Assembly: GCA_030704615.1 (NCBI GenBank)
Contig: CM060732.1
Coordinates: forward strand, 10,790,001 to 10,854,000
DNA length: 64,000 nt
Reading direction: 5' to 3'
Origin: Takakia lepidozioides
Taxonomy: Eukaryota > Streptophyta > Takakiopsida > Takakiales > Takakiaceae
A program made the position numbers and the translations under genes. Under the pieces are notes generated by a model. That model made no database searches. It was not told the DNA's origin and saw only the letters and a list, made by a program, of their open reading frames with translations. Within the stretch, counting starts at the first letter, position 1. Each line of letters starts with the position of its first letter. Positions 43,494 through 54,409 of this stretch are shown piece by piece.

Positions 43494-45373
43494 CTCATTT
43501 TGGTGTCTAATCCAAAATGAACAGGCTGCCTTGCGATGTCCTGGTTGATTACAATAGTAACACAGTTCTTCACCATGGGGTCCTCGCCCTTGGTCTGCTC
43601 TTGGATTATTTCTGTAATCCTGATTCCCTGCTGGTAATTCCCCCTTGGATTACCCTGATAGTTGCCTCTGGAATTTCCTTGGTAATTCCCTCTTGAATTA
43701 CCTCCCCCTTCCATGCCATTGTTATAACCACCAGGTCTACCATAGTGGTCCTGATCACTGTTTCTTCTTGGCTGGGGCTGCACTTGATGCACTCTTACTT
43801 GCCTAGGTTCTCTTGCAGCTGTCCTTCTGTTGTAGTAACAATTCTCAGTAGAATGGTTATCCATCTTACAGATAGTATAGTGTTTCTCCTTCATGTGGCA
43901 TTCAGTGGTGGTATGGCCTTCATTCTGGCACTTTGCACACCAAACACCCTTCCTCCAATGTGTTGCAGCCTCTGTGGCATACTTCTTCAAGATTTCTTCT
44001 AATTTTTTCTCATAGTTATCCCTCTTCAACTTCTCATTTCTCTTACTCTTCCTTTTCAGTTCTTGCTCTTCTTCTTCATCTGACTCATCCTCAGAGTCCT
44101 CATCATCCTTTTCTCTCTCCTGAGCATTCCCAATTGCTCAATTCTGTTTGCAGTTTCAAATGCCTCCTCCACTGTATTATGGGGTAACATATCCACTTTC
44201 TTCTGCAACTCTAGTCTTAGTCCACTCACAAACCAAGTCGTCTGTAAACCTGGTGCTGGTACAGCAGCCAGCTTTTTCATCATCAATTCCATCTTTTCCA
44301 TATACTCCTCAACAGTTTCATGCTTCTTTTGCTTTAACTGTTGTAAACTTCCATACACTTCATCCTCAGTTTTACTTGTCCTGAACCTATTTTGGAATGC
44401 TGTATTCAAGCCATTCCAAGTTAGGAAATGATTATCAGGGAATCTTGCATACCATTCACTTGCTTTCTTGATAAGTGATAAGGAAACAATCTCATCTTGG
44501 CATCATCGCCATTCTCATTGTTCACTATACACATGTGCTCAAATTGGCTAATGTGTACATCGGGATCCCCTTTCCTGAATATATTGGAAAAGGTGGTTTT
44601 GCCCGTGTTGGTTGTAACGCCATCTGTGGCCCTACCTTCTGCCCACTGACAGGTGCTGCCACCCTTGCTGGTGCTGGTCCTAGAGGACCTGTTGTAGTTG
44701 TGGTGGATCTTGCACCAAATGGTGGCCCCTGAGCACTCCCTACTACTGGCCCCACGATATTCACAGTATTCCCAGCTCAAGTTGCACTACTTCCCACACT
44801 CCCTGTCCCCCCAGAGCCAGATCCAGGCAGCCCGCCTGATCCCCCTGAGCCGACACCTTCGTTGGCCTGTGATCCAAGTGTTCCACTTGATCCAGGTCCA
44901 ACGGGTTGGGATGTCCTGGTTGTAGTCTCAACCTTAGCTGTTGGGTCTACTTCTTCATACTTTTCCTCTTCCAATTTCTTCTCTCTATTTTCATCCTCCA
45001 AGTTCTGCCCTTGGGTTTCTTCTTCACTCATGTAACTCAACTGCAATGGTGTTGGAGAGTCTGAACTCTCCATTGGCTCTGCCACATCCTCTCCTCCTTC
45101 TTCACCCTCCGCTTCAGAAACAAGAGTTCCTGCTTTTGGTGTTCCATGCCAACTCTTGTCAAAGATTTCTGTCAAATCTTTTATCCAGGGATGTACCTCA
45201 GATCTTTCACCTCGTGATTGATCTTCTTCCCGTACCAATTCCCTTAATCTTTCTTGCAAAGAAAAAGAAGGAGTGGCATCCAACTCTAGTTCTTCCGGTA
45301 TGGGTGATGTACTCTCTGATCTTAATGGTGTGAGAGGTCCAGATGATTCCCTATGTTTATTCCTCTCTCCCAA
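43490..45373 (-). pseudogene. Gypsy gag (capsid and zinc-knuckle nucleocapsid), broken
   Basis: The N-terminal part (45373-44777) is acidic and ends in a Gly/Ser-rich stretch. The capsid (retrotransposon gag) domain is split over 44780-44421 and 44409-44056 with DPDVHISQFEHMCIV, AFQNRFRTSKTEDEVYGSL and VEEYMEKMELMMKKL. The nucleocapsid (44029-43490) has a CCHC knuckle CAKCQNEGHTTTEC, a second CKMDNHSTENC-type motif and repeated NSRGNYQG units. A further knuckle (CYYCNQPGHRKAAC) can be read just past a frame change near 43,560. At least three frame changes split the gene. Confidence 0.85.
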
Positions 45374-46062
45374 AGATATGGATAATTAGCTTTCAGATAG
45401 CTTTCTCTTTTTGCTGAATATCTCTGGAGTCTAGCTTCTCTTTCATCACTCATGTCCCATGTCTTTCATTTCTTTTAATGTGGCAATAACCAAAACTCTC
45501 TTCTGTAATATCTCTCGTATATGCCTGGGTTTCTTTCAAGCTTCAATGCACCCTTGGCTATACTAGAAGTCTCCGTTACTATATAACCATATGGCAAACA
45601 AGTCTGGAAAGCTGTTCTTGGTGTGAGTTTGATCCACAAAATATCCCTTGGAATCCAATTCTTTATCAGTACAAGCTCTTCATGCATATGAGTATAAACA
45701 TTCACCTTTCTTTCCTCCCAGCTTTAAACTCTACTCGCTTAATGGATAGCAATGATATCACATAAACCAGTGTTCGTAACCAACGTGCTCTTCCTCTACA
45801 GGCCACCTGATAAATCTTTATCACTCCTTTCTCCAGACCCCATTCAGGGTCAGCATCATGCACTCTTTTAAGAATGTTTTATTTACAACCGTCTGGCAAT
45901 TCCAAGAACCTCTGAAAGAATCGTTTGGACAATCTTTCCTTCTCAGTTTCACAGGGAATTTGATTTACATCAAATTCTTTAATTCTCCATCCACCATGAT
46001 CCCACCAGATACCTGTCACAATCTGGTTGTTCATGACCCAGTTCCCCAGTATGGTCGCCAAA

Positions 46063-47088
46063 TGTCGAGCGGCTTTTACTCACCCATCCCTTCGCTATCC
46101 GAGGTGGGAACTCCAAGATAGAAGAGTTGGAAATCTCTAAGCACTCAGCCCGCTCAGAACAATCAGTCATGACCTACAACTAGTGTATCATGGGGGTGTT
46201 TCCTATTTGTACTCCTTCCCGCATTCATGTTAGCGAGTTACCTTACTATCTGCAATTAAGTATCAGTTTGCTTCAGAAATCTATCAGTTCCATCCATTCA
46301 TTCCACAGCTTCACTCAGGTCTCTCTACACAGTGTGAGTATGAAGTATGTATCAGATTAATATCTATCTAGTATCAGGCTGAAGTCATGGTGTCTCTCAT
46401 CTACTCTACATTACAATTCTACAGCTAGCATTCATCAAGTAACAACAGATCGTCTCTTCTTCTACTCCGTGTTCTCCCTCTTTCTACTCAGAGATACGCT
46501 CTCCGCTTCATTTTCCCCCGTGATCCAGAAGTCCTCCCCCCCAAGTAGTGATGTCTCGACGTCCCCGCTCTTCGCTTTTTCTACCTACAAGCTGTTCTAA
46601 CCGCTTTCCTAACTAACCGTCATCCCTGTAGTACACGTTCCTTTTTCAGATGTCGTTCCCCCACCGTCGTTCCCTACCAATGATAACTGTTCCCCAGCTG
46701 TGCCGAGCTATGACTGGCTGTGTCGGGCTATGTAGAGCTGTGCGAAGCTGTGGCGGTTGTATCGGGCTGTGACTGGCTGTGTTGGGCTGTGCTGACTGTG
46801 CGAAGCTGTGACGGCTGTGTCTGACTGTGTCGGCTGTGTCGACTGTGATGGACTGTGTTGGGCTGTGTATCTGTGCAAAGCTGTGACGGGCTGTGTTGGC
46901 TGTGACTGGCTGTGTTGGACTGTGACGGCTGTGTCGGGCTGTGATGGACTGTGTTGGGCTGTGTATCTCCCCCCCCTAAAGCCTGTTGCTGTCACCCCTA
47001 AGGCTCATGTTGGTCTTGGTCTGTGTAAAAATTAAGGGTACCTCACAGATCCCGTAAAAGCGTTTAAGTCCCAAGCAGCCCTCTAACA
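46063..47088 (-). repeat. Gypsy 5' LTR
   Basis: This copy aligns with 34303-35319. It is directly preceded (plus-strand coordinate 46062 and down) by the PBS-like sequence of the element. Its GCTGTG repeat (46690-46970) differs in length from the other LTR. Confidence 0.9.
46690..46970. repeat. GCTGTG-type degenerate tandem repeat in the 5' LTR
   Basis: Units such as GCTGTGACGGCTGTGTCGG and CTGTGTTGGGCTGTG repeat over 280 bp. It is longer than the counterpart in the 3' LTR. Confidence 0.8.
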
Positions 47089-47290
47089 CCTCCCCATCGA
47101 CGCGCTCCCCCCTCAAGCCATTCCACAATTTAATTGAATTTAAATTTATTTTAAGCCAATAAATAGGTTTACACTGCCTTTCAGTGGGGGTTTCTGGCAC
47201 GTATCGATTTTGTTTTTTGCTCAATTTTGTTCTGCAGCTTCCAACATCCCAGGGCTACTCCCCCGCCAAAATTTGGACCAATCAAAAATG
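47089..47290. repeat. Left inverted-repeat arm, part beyond the Gypsy insertion
   Basis: Begins CCTCCCCATCGACGCG and includes AAGCCAATAAATAGGTTTAC and GGGGGTTTCTGGCACGTATC. It is matched in reverse by 50035-49838. Together with 34000-34302 it forms one arm that the Gypsy element has split. Confidence 0.85.
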
Positions 47291-47299
47291 CCCCAAAAA

Positions 47300-47905
47300 A
47301 AAAGTGTTCTCTTTGCTCACAATTGCAGAACTTTCTATCAAGAGTGCACGAAGTAGAACATAAATCAAGTTTGGAGTGCAAAATAGGGAAGAAACTGTGG
47401 TTTGGGTCCAAATGAATTTTGATCGCTCCCAAATTTGGAACGCACGTTGCATATGGCTACATTACACGCCCCATTCAAAAACGGAATGAAAAACAAATTG
47501 TGAGCACGCGAAACACAGTCGAACAGGTCCCAAAGCAATAGCAGCTCCAACAGAATACATTCAACGGGTGAACGGATGGTTGCCCATCCAAATCATTTTT
47601 GTTAGCTTCCAAACTTTGTCAGCACGTTCCAAACACCCTCTCACAGGTCCTGGACTAATATCAGATCAATCGAAATTCATTCGATGGCTCAACGGATGGT
47701 TGGCCATCGAAATGATTTTGGTTCGCTTTGAGACTTGGCCACTATGTTCAATGTGCCATGTAAGAGGCCCCAGAGTAATATGAGATCAATCGAAATTCGT
47801 TCAATGGGCCAACGGATGGTTGCCCATCCAAATGAAACTTGGCCAGTGTGTTCAATGTACCCTCTGATACGTCCCACTGTAAAATGAGATCAATCGAAAT
47901 TATTT
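47300..47905. repeat. Direct copy of 33.7-34.0 kb plus ~105-120-bp tandem units
   Basis: 47317-47600 repeats 33737-34000 in the same orientation (for example CAAGTTTGGAGTGCAAAA and TTGCATATGGCTACATTACA). It continues as units starting GAGATCAATCGAAATT at about 47663, 47783 and 47887, each containing CAACGGATGGTTGCCCATC. The reverse complement of such units occurs at 50190-50470. Confidence 0.8.
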
Positions 47906-48348
47906 TGTGCTTTGAGAACTTTGTAGGTGTATTCGTAGAAAGATCATAGATTTTGCGAAATGATTATGAAATACGCAGGGACCGGGCGAAATTTGTTTGG
48001 AAGGGACCGTTCGTAACTCGTTGTAACTTATTTGTTAACATCAATTTTCCTTGTTCTTCAGCTTTCGGAGTTCATTGCAAATACCCATATACACGTCATG
48101 ACCAAATATGACACCATTATAAATTTGTTTACAGGGTGAACTACTTCTTCCCCATCACACGAGTGTAAATGTGAAGAAAACGCTGCTCATGCCATTGAAA
48201 TTGGCAGGTGCCGCACATGTGCATTGTGTATTAACAAAATTGGTGATATACAAACTTGGCGGAATGCCATCACTGTGTTTTCCAACAATATTCAAGGTAC
48301 AACAAAAATGCATATTGTATATGTACTATGCTGCCAGTCATTCAAAGC

Positions 48349-49801
48349 CTAGTCGTCACCGTCCGAGGATGTGGAATTTGATGCTGTGGCCTGCTTTGCA
48401 CTGCCAATTGCCAAAGCTTGCGACCGTGATCTCGTGGTCAATGAGGGGCCCAATGACATGTGATCAATTCTGGCCTGCATCCGCCTACTTCGCGGCGAAA
48501 GTTGACTTTCTTCTTCACTTTCACGACGTGGCGGAGGTGGATCGAGAACAAGTGCTCGGGCTGCTGCAAATTGGCAACGAGGCCGTCCACATCCGGCAAT
48601 ACAGCCCCCGAAACACGATGATAACGGTCTGTCCATAATCGCCTCCATTTCTCTACAACTGCCTTGATGGTACTTTTGAAACTTTTTAACTGCCTCTCGC
48701 GGGCCCTGTCCCTAATCATTGTGTCGTTTCGACGATAAGTCGCCTCGTACGCATCATTCATTCGGCGTTGACATATTATAGCATCTTCCAGTTCGGACAG
48801 CAACAAATGTCTTCCAATCGGTTGTCGGTCATACAATTCGTTCTCCTCCGGCACCCATGGAACCTATGGGATAAACCTGGACCTTCTTTGACTCCAATGC
48901 CCTCGGCAAAACTGCTCTCTCTCCCACCAATCTCGAATACCTCCCGCATGTATGGTTATCTCCCAATCAAATGTGACCCAGAAATACTGGGGATCTTTAA
49001 TGTATGCCGGGTTTCCGGCATGTATGCCATGCATCTCTCTGTCTGTATCCATACCAAGTTCTTGCCCCAATGCACACAATTCAAAAATGTGTATGGTAGC
49101 CCATCCAATGGGAGGTTGTGTCGATTGTATTCAAAACCTATGGGCATCCGATCCTCCAAGCCCACCAGCTCATAGAAACGGCGATGGATTGGTGTACGGC
49201 ATTCTGGGCAAGCGCTCGTCCGCAAGGCTTGCGGGATAAGACATGTGATATGGAACATATGTTTACATGATCCAAGCACATGACATCCCTCTGGGCCGTA
49301 TGGATTCCTACACATCGAACAAACTGTGTCATCTGATATCCATGACGGCAAAACGCCTCGTGGTATCTCCTCCCTCTGGGCCGGTTTGATGTGGCTGGTC
49401 ATCCTTCTTGTGGTGTCCTACTCTTCATCTATCTCCAATTCCTAGTTTATGCTTCTGTTCGACCCCGAAATTCTGTGCTCACATCGATCGAACATAGAAT
49501 CCACATCTGTCCAATTGGTATACCCGGCGAACACGCTTGATGCGATGCGGAGATCGTTATACCTTTGCATGTTGGCATAAATGCTATCCACGCTACTGTT
49601 CGACATGCGTGCGACACGTTGCAAGCCTGACAGTGCCCGCTCTACCCGTGCTTCTCTGGAGGCCAAATGGATCGCCCATTGTATCCAATTCTCCCAATCG
49701 CCATTCAATGGGACCCATGCCTGAATCTCCAGCGTTTTGGACAAGCGCCATGCAGTTGCCATGACAATGTCCCGCTCCTTTGTAATTAACGCGGTCGACA
49801 T
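48349..49801 (-). pseudogene. RING-finger protein of the giant element (frame-broken)
   Basis: The gene starts at 49801 and runs to about 48349 in four consecutive minus-strand frames. Part 1 (49801-49442) is helical, with TAWRLSKTLEIQAWVPLNG. Part 2 (49402-48956) contains a RING-type zinc finger: CSMCRNPYGPEGCHVLG, CKHMFHITC and CPECRTPIHRRFYE. That gives a C3H2C3-like ligand order typical of E3 ubiquitin ligases. It also has VHWGKNLVW. Part 3 (48854-48438) is basic and helical with RRNDTMIRDRARERQLKSF. Part 4 (48648-48349) is a Ser/Arg-rich tail. Total length would be about 480 residues. It lies between inverted-repeat arms and is transcribed opposite to the transposase. Frame changes near 49,420, 48,900 and 48,550 suggest decay. 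The ligase role is inferred from the RING only. Confidence 0.7.
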
Positions 49802-49837
49802 CTAATATCGGGTTCATCTCCGATTGAATGAGGCATT

Positions 49838-50470
49838 TTTTATTGGTTCAAATTTTGGCAGGGGAGTAGTCGTGGGATGCTGGAAGCTGTAGAACAAAAT
49901 TGAGCCAAAAATAAAATCAATACGTGCCAGAAACCCCCACTGAAAGGCAGTGCAAACCTATTTATTGGCTTAGAATGAATTTAAATTCAATTAAATTGTG
50001 GAATGGCTTGATGGGTGAACGCGTCGATGGGGAGACAAATGATTTTTTCGTCTAATGTGTCTCCACACATGTTCCAGCACATGGGGGCAAAAGAGGGGCT
50101 TCAACCACATCCATTCAATGGGTGTAATAGCCGTGTACACATTGCAAGATTTTTTTTTTTCCGCATTGAACAAAAACCAGATGACAAGTGAACGCCTCAT
50201 TGGACAATCGAACGAATTTCGATTGATCTCGTATTACAATGGGACGTATCAGAGGGTACATTGAACACACTGGTCAAGTTTCAAAACGAACGAAAATCAT
50301 TTGGATGGGCAACCATCCGTTGGCCCATTGAACGAATTTCGATTGATCTCATATTACTCTGGGGCCTCTTACATGGCACATTGAACATAGTGGCCAAGTC
50401 TCAAAGCAAACCAAAATCATTTCGATGGCCAACCATTCAATCGCCCATTGAATGAATGGGGTTTCGTCTT
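49838..50470. repeat. Right arm of the large inverted repeat
   Basis: In reverse orientation it matches 47290-47094 and then 34302-34000, that is, the left arm without the Gypsy element, and then the tandem units of 47.6-47.9 kb. Examples are GATACGTGCC-like and CATTTGGATGGGCAACCATC words. It provides the unoccupied Gypsy target site at about 50,025-50,045. Confidence 0.85.
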
Positions 50471-50530
50471 CGATTATACTGGGACCTGTTACATGGTATG
50501 CCCTTTGAAGCTCTTTTTGTAGTGTCTCCT

Positions 50531-50783
50531 ACCTCGTAATGCGGTGCTTCTCCATGTCCACTTTATCCAATATGTTAATATTCTCCACCTGGAACAGATC
50601 CACATATGTGTGTAGAAATCCTTAAAAAAACAAATGACCATCTCAACTTTTATAAGCCTCATCCCCAGCTTCCAGTTTTGATGGTCATTTGTTTTTTTAA
50701 GTTATATACGCATGTGTGGATATGTTCTAGATGGAAGATATTAGCATTGGAAAAATGAGAGGTGGAGAAGCACCTCATTACGA
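50531..50783. repeat. Foldback 1 (arms about 105-110 bp)
   Basis: The arm 50531-50642 (ending AAAACAAATGACCATC) is the imperfect reverse complement of 50680-50783 (starting GATGGTCATTTGTTTTTTTA). A short AT-poor loop separates them. No gene is present. Confidence 0.8.
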
Positions 50784-50937
50784 AGCAAGAGACATTACAG
50801 AAGACCTCAGCATGTTGAACATCTGGATAAAGAACCTTGCCCATCGTCGCAAAGTTCTAGCGCTTTCGAAATGATCACATGTTTGTTGGTGGAAGCAGAT
50901 CTTGTAGGCCACATTGATCTCGTACCCATCGAAGACT

Positions 50938-51041
50938 CCCGTAGGCCACATGAAACGGTTCATGTGATACATTTTCACAAATGCGATGTGATACATTTGT
51001 GAAATGGTATCACATCAACCGGTTAATGTAGCCAATGCACG
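50938..51041. repeat. Foldback 2 (near-perfect palindrome)
   Basis: TTCATGTGATACATTTTCAC...CATTTGTGAAATGGTATCAC form arms around a 6-nt centre at about 50,988. The right arm (AAATGGTATCACATCAACCG) resembles the KWYHINRL-coding part of the unknown ORF at 33,085. Confidence 0.75.
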
Positions 51042-51101
51042 TCTTCCGCACCATGGCGGAAATGTTCGCCACTTGAAAGCACAAACACAAATAATCCGTG
51101 C

Positions 51102-51478
51102 AAACAATATCAAGAATCATATGTACTGCAAGGTGTTTCATACTGCCGATGTTCATGTAGCAGAATTATTTAGGAATCGTTTTGCTACTCCCATGCCAAC
51201 AACATCAGGTCCACTGCGACTGCCATATTCCGAATTCCGTATCAGCCACCACGGACATGAAACCAGGAACTGCGCACAAAATCTCCAATTCATTCAATTT
51301 ATGGTGGGCCATGGCTGCAGCCTGCAAGCTGGCCTGGGTGGCTGATATGTCCGTTTGAACATGACAGTCTCAGAGGACGTTGGCATGGGAATAGCAAAAA
51401 GAGTACTACAGAATTCAGCTAGAGGAACAACAATAACATGAAACACCTTACCGTAAATATGATTGTTGACATTGGTTG
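51102..51478. repeat. Foldback 3 (arms about 110 bp, loop about 150 bp)
   Basis: The left arm 51102-51211 (GCAAGGTGTTTCAT, GCTACTCCCATGCCAAC) pairs with 51362-51478 (GTTGGCATGGGAATAGC, ATGAAACACCTTACCG). Within the loop TATCAGCCACCACGGACAT pairs with GGGTGGCTGATATGTCCG. Confidence 0.75.
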
Positions 51479-51534
51479 TGACAACTGCAATCAATAGAGA
51501 ACTCGCACCATCAGTTGCGCTCCAACAGCACTAC

Positions 51535-52090
51535 CGGTCCCCCGAATAAATAAAATTCCGTTGTAAATAATAAATTGCATACGCTCGAACCTCACAAATG
51601 TCATTTCAACAAAACCGGCCGTGTATTGTGGCACTATTTGTAACTGCGAACGTTTCAATGTTTCTGACAGGGTACTGAGAAAATGATATATTGGATCCAT
51701 AGGAGTTGGATAACAAACGTTCCATATCTCATTCAACTGTGTAATACTACCATGAGTGACATGGATAAAAAAGTAATAGGTGTACTTGCGACCTCCGCAC
51801 GTTTAAGTAGAGACCTAGTATCAAACGTTCGGAGGTCGCATGTGCACCTATTACTTTCCGATCCATGCCTCTCATGGTAGTGTCGCACAGTTGAATGAGA
51901 GGAAACGTTTGTTGTCTAACTCCTACGGAACTAATACATCGTTTTCTCATAACCCTATCCAAAACCTTATAACATTACAAATATAAACAGTGAGCCAGTA
52001 CACAAACCATTTATGTTGCGATGACAAGTGCCAGGGTCGAGCATATGCAATGTAATATTTACAATGGGACTTTATTTATTACATGCACGA
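51535..52090. repeat. Nested foldback 4 and 5
   Basis: The outer arms 51535-51620 and 52010-52090 pair (CGCTCGAACCTCACAAATGT with CAAGTGCCAGGGTCGAGC-type sequence). Inside, 51675-51795 pairs with 51830-51955 (TTACTACCATGAGTGACATG-like with CATGCCTCTCATGGTAGTG; CTCATTCAACTGTG with CAGTTGAATGAGAG). The result is a stem within a stem. Confidence 0.7.
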
Positions 52091-52161
52091 TCAAAATTGA
52101 GTTATGTCTTCATAAAAGAACCATTGTACCGCCAGAAATGTCATATCTACGAGACTATGGT

Positions 52162-53869
52162 TTATTCCGTCCTATATACGTCTTTCGGCTCAGGCCAATT
52201 GAATGGCTTGCCCATGAACCGAAGTACTACATAGGCTAATGTGACTCTCTCATTCTTGTTGTTTTCGTACAACCTTTGTAGCATTGAATGCCAACAACCT
52301 CCCGTAAATTGGTCCTGGAACATACTTTGATCATAATGAACGCCGCCATTTATTCGTACCGCTATCTTCCCAACGGCAAAGGCCTCCGACGTCATGTCCT
52401 AGGGGGGGGGCGTAGCATAACCGATGCAATATCTTTTTCCACCCACCATCTTTTTGCGAGTTCCCGGTCCAGCTTGTCTTGGTTTTCAAATTGGTACGGC
52501 GAGGCTTTGCGTATGCCCAATGGGGTGGCTAAGCCCCAATCACACACCCCAATCTTGATCTCCTCGGTGCCATCTGGAAAATGCAACAAGATGTTGTCGG
52601 GGAACAAGTCGTTGTGCAGGACACCGTTCTTGTTGACAACATCCATGATGTACACCAGTGCCCATGCAAGTTTACTGCGCACTTTCCGGAACGAAGCAAG
52701 CGATCGCATTCCTGGAACTCTGCTTCCGTTCCTCTTTGTTCCAAAATCACCCTGTTGTCCGAATCGTTGCCCCATTTTCTATCAAGGTTCATCATGTCGG
52801 GTATTGTCCCCCCATTCCACTAGTGAGTGTAACCCTCTATCTCACGTGCATTCACAGCAAAATACGAGATAACACCCGGATGCTAGAACTTCACTGCCAA
52901 ACGCTCGTCGTTATGTTGTCTCAACGTCTTTTCTGGATTTTTGGACTTGGGTTTTTTTCCCGCTAGCTCCCAACGTTCCGATATTCTAGAATCGCCAACA
53001 ATCCTACAGTGACGGACCTTAGCATCCCCTCCTTCTTTGTAAGGGCCAATCTCTACCACCTTCGCACTAGAGTTCAGGTAATAAAGACCAGTTGTGCTTC
53101 CCCCGCCCGATGACCCTGCCTTCCAAGGGACAACCCTAGTCCGGCGATGCGATAAAAACTTATGGATACACCTAGTTTTGTTCAACAACTCACAGGTAAC
53201 TTCGCGAAGGAAAACCCAGTCCTCTCGTACTATGGTTGACTTCTCGCAATTCTCTCTTAAACACCAACGGTAGATAGGAACCCATTTGGTAGAAACAGAA
53301 TATTTACTATCTCCACTCCGCACTTGGCTACCCAGCGTCTACCGTGGGCACGATAACTGGTACACTAGAGGTATGTTTTTCCCGGTCCTCTCGTACTAGG
53401 GAAAGGTCCTCTCAATGCTCTAATTTTGACTTGCCGAGCAAGCCCAATACTCAACACGCCGCATTAACTCGGCTTCGGCGGAGGGCACTCGACCCTCGGT
53501 TGTTCTACCCTTCCATGTCTTCATTAGCTGCCTCAAATTCCACGTGACGTCTTTCGCCCTGCTTTGGATCCACTGATTGAACTTCGGCTTGTCCTTGTCC
53601 GCCGTCCACTTAGCCCCCGCCAGTGCGTTTGTCATTTCCCTCTCCATATTTTGCTGGAAAATCTGAAACCCCTCCTATCCATGCCTAATATAAGCACTCT
53701 CCAGCCTCATCATGTCCCTACCCTTGAAATAATCCGCTACCACTTCTTTCACCCTATCCAAGGCATCCGGTCCCGGGTAGTCTGGCTTGTTGACCTGACT
53801 ATCCCGCTCGTGGGCACGTTTTCTCTTCCTCGATCCCGCCCCAGAACTTGAATTCACAACCCCCGACAT
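52162..53869 (-). pseudogene. Protein-kinase-like gene of the giant element (frame-broken)
   Basis: It starts at 53869 (MSGVVNSSSGAGSRKRKRAH, with an NLS-like patch) and ends at 52162. N-terminal helical parts lie at 53869-53420. The middle (53323-52883) has YFLREVTCELL-like text and WELAGKKPKSKNPEKTL. A kinase-like domain follows: AVKF (possible lysine), WNGGTIPDMMNLDRKW, VLHNDLFPDNILLHFPDG (HND in place of HRD; following Asn present), IGVCDWGLATP (DWG in place of DFG), and a C-lobe segment at 52395-52162. An in-frame TAG at 53675-53677 and frame changes near 53,400, 52,880, 52,800 and 52,400 break it. The key kinase motifs are recognisable but variant, so activity cannot be inferred. Similar kinase-like proteins seem familiar to me from other seed-free plants (from memory, unverified). 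Confidence 0.68.
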
Positions 53870-54171
53870 TGTATAAACCTTTGCCCACTACAGGGTCCAA
53901 AACCTCAGAAAAATGACAATGAACGCGTGTGGATGGTGTCTTCGTAGTTTTCTGCAAAAAAACAGGCCGCCGGAGATCCGGAAATGGCAAAATGGTGATA
54001 CGATGATTGTACCGTGAACAAGTTTGTGGGACGGACCAATAGAAAACCGACAAATAATCACCTTTGCACCTCCCGTTGGCAGTGCCAAGCAACAAAGTCC
54101 GAAAGGACTACAGGATGCCAAGGAACCACACCACAAGAGGGGCAAAAGTGATCAAAAAAGGAGGGGGGAAT

Positions 54172-54182
54172 GGTTTATATAG
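54172..54182 (-). promoter_or_regulatory. TATA box of the kinase-like gene
   Basis: On the minus strand GCCTATATAAACC is followed by CATTCCCCCCTCCTTTT, the same TATA-plus-pyrimidine layout as the transposase and middle-array modules. It lies about 300 bp upstream of the kinase-like start codon and 240 bp from the right hairpin array. Confidence 0.6.
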
Positions 54183-54409
54183 GCGCCCACCCCCAAAAAA
54201 AAAATGGCATTATGCTTGAAAAGGCGCGATTGGCCAGTCGCACCTCGCCACACGCACCCACATGGGAAAGGTCAAGGGTTCAAAACCACCTCCCCCCATC
54301 CCATTTGTTTCGTTTTTCCTGACCCGTGGCTGGCCGAGGCGCTGCTTCATGATTAAAAATAAAAAACAAAACGCCACACGGCGGGTCCCTGGATTTCTAA
54401 GGGAAAAAA

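Larger units (their letters stand above)
34303..47088 (-). mobile_element. Gypsy (Ty3) LTR retrotransposon, 12.8 kb, nested in the giant hAT
   Basis: The element is transcribed on the minus strand. The 5' LTR is 46063-47088 and the 3' LTR is 34303-35319. Both begin TGTTA and end CGACA in the element's sense. Internal order on the minus strand is gag, protease, RT, RNase H, integrase, then an extra coiled-coil region. A PBS-like TGGCGACCATACTGGGG follows the 5' LTR. A polypurine tract (GAGAGGGGGATGGGTAAA) precedes the 3' LTR. Flanks TCTCA (34298-34302) and CCTCC (47089-47093) are a degraded 5-bp duplication; the inverted arm at about 50,035 preserves the empty site (TTTGTCTCCCCATCGACG). All ORFs are broken. 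LTRs are about 1 kb and differ by several indels, so the insertion is not recent. Confidence 0.9.

Noticed and set aside
43745-45333. Plus-strand ORFs in the Gypsy gag region
   Set aside because: The opposite strand has capsid and CCHC zinc-knuckle motifs; these frames are antisense shadows.
54225-54300. tRNA or SINE with GGGTTCAAAACC
   Set aside because: The B-box-like word is present but no matching A-box or foldable cloverleaf was found.
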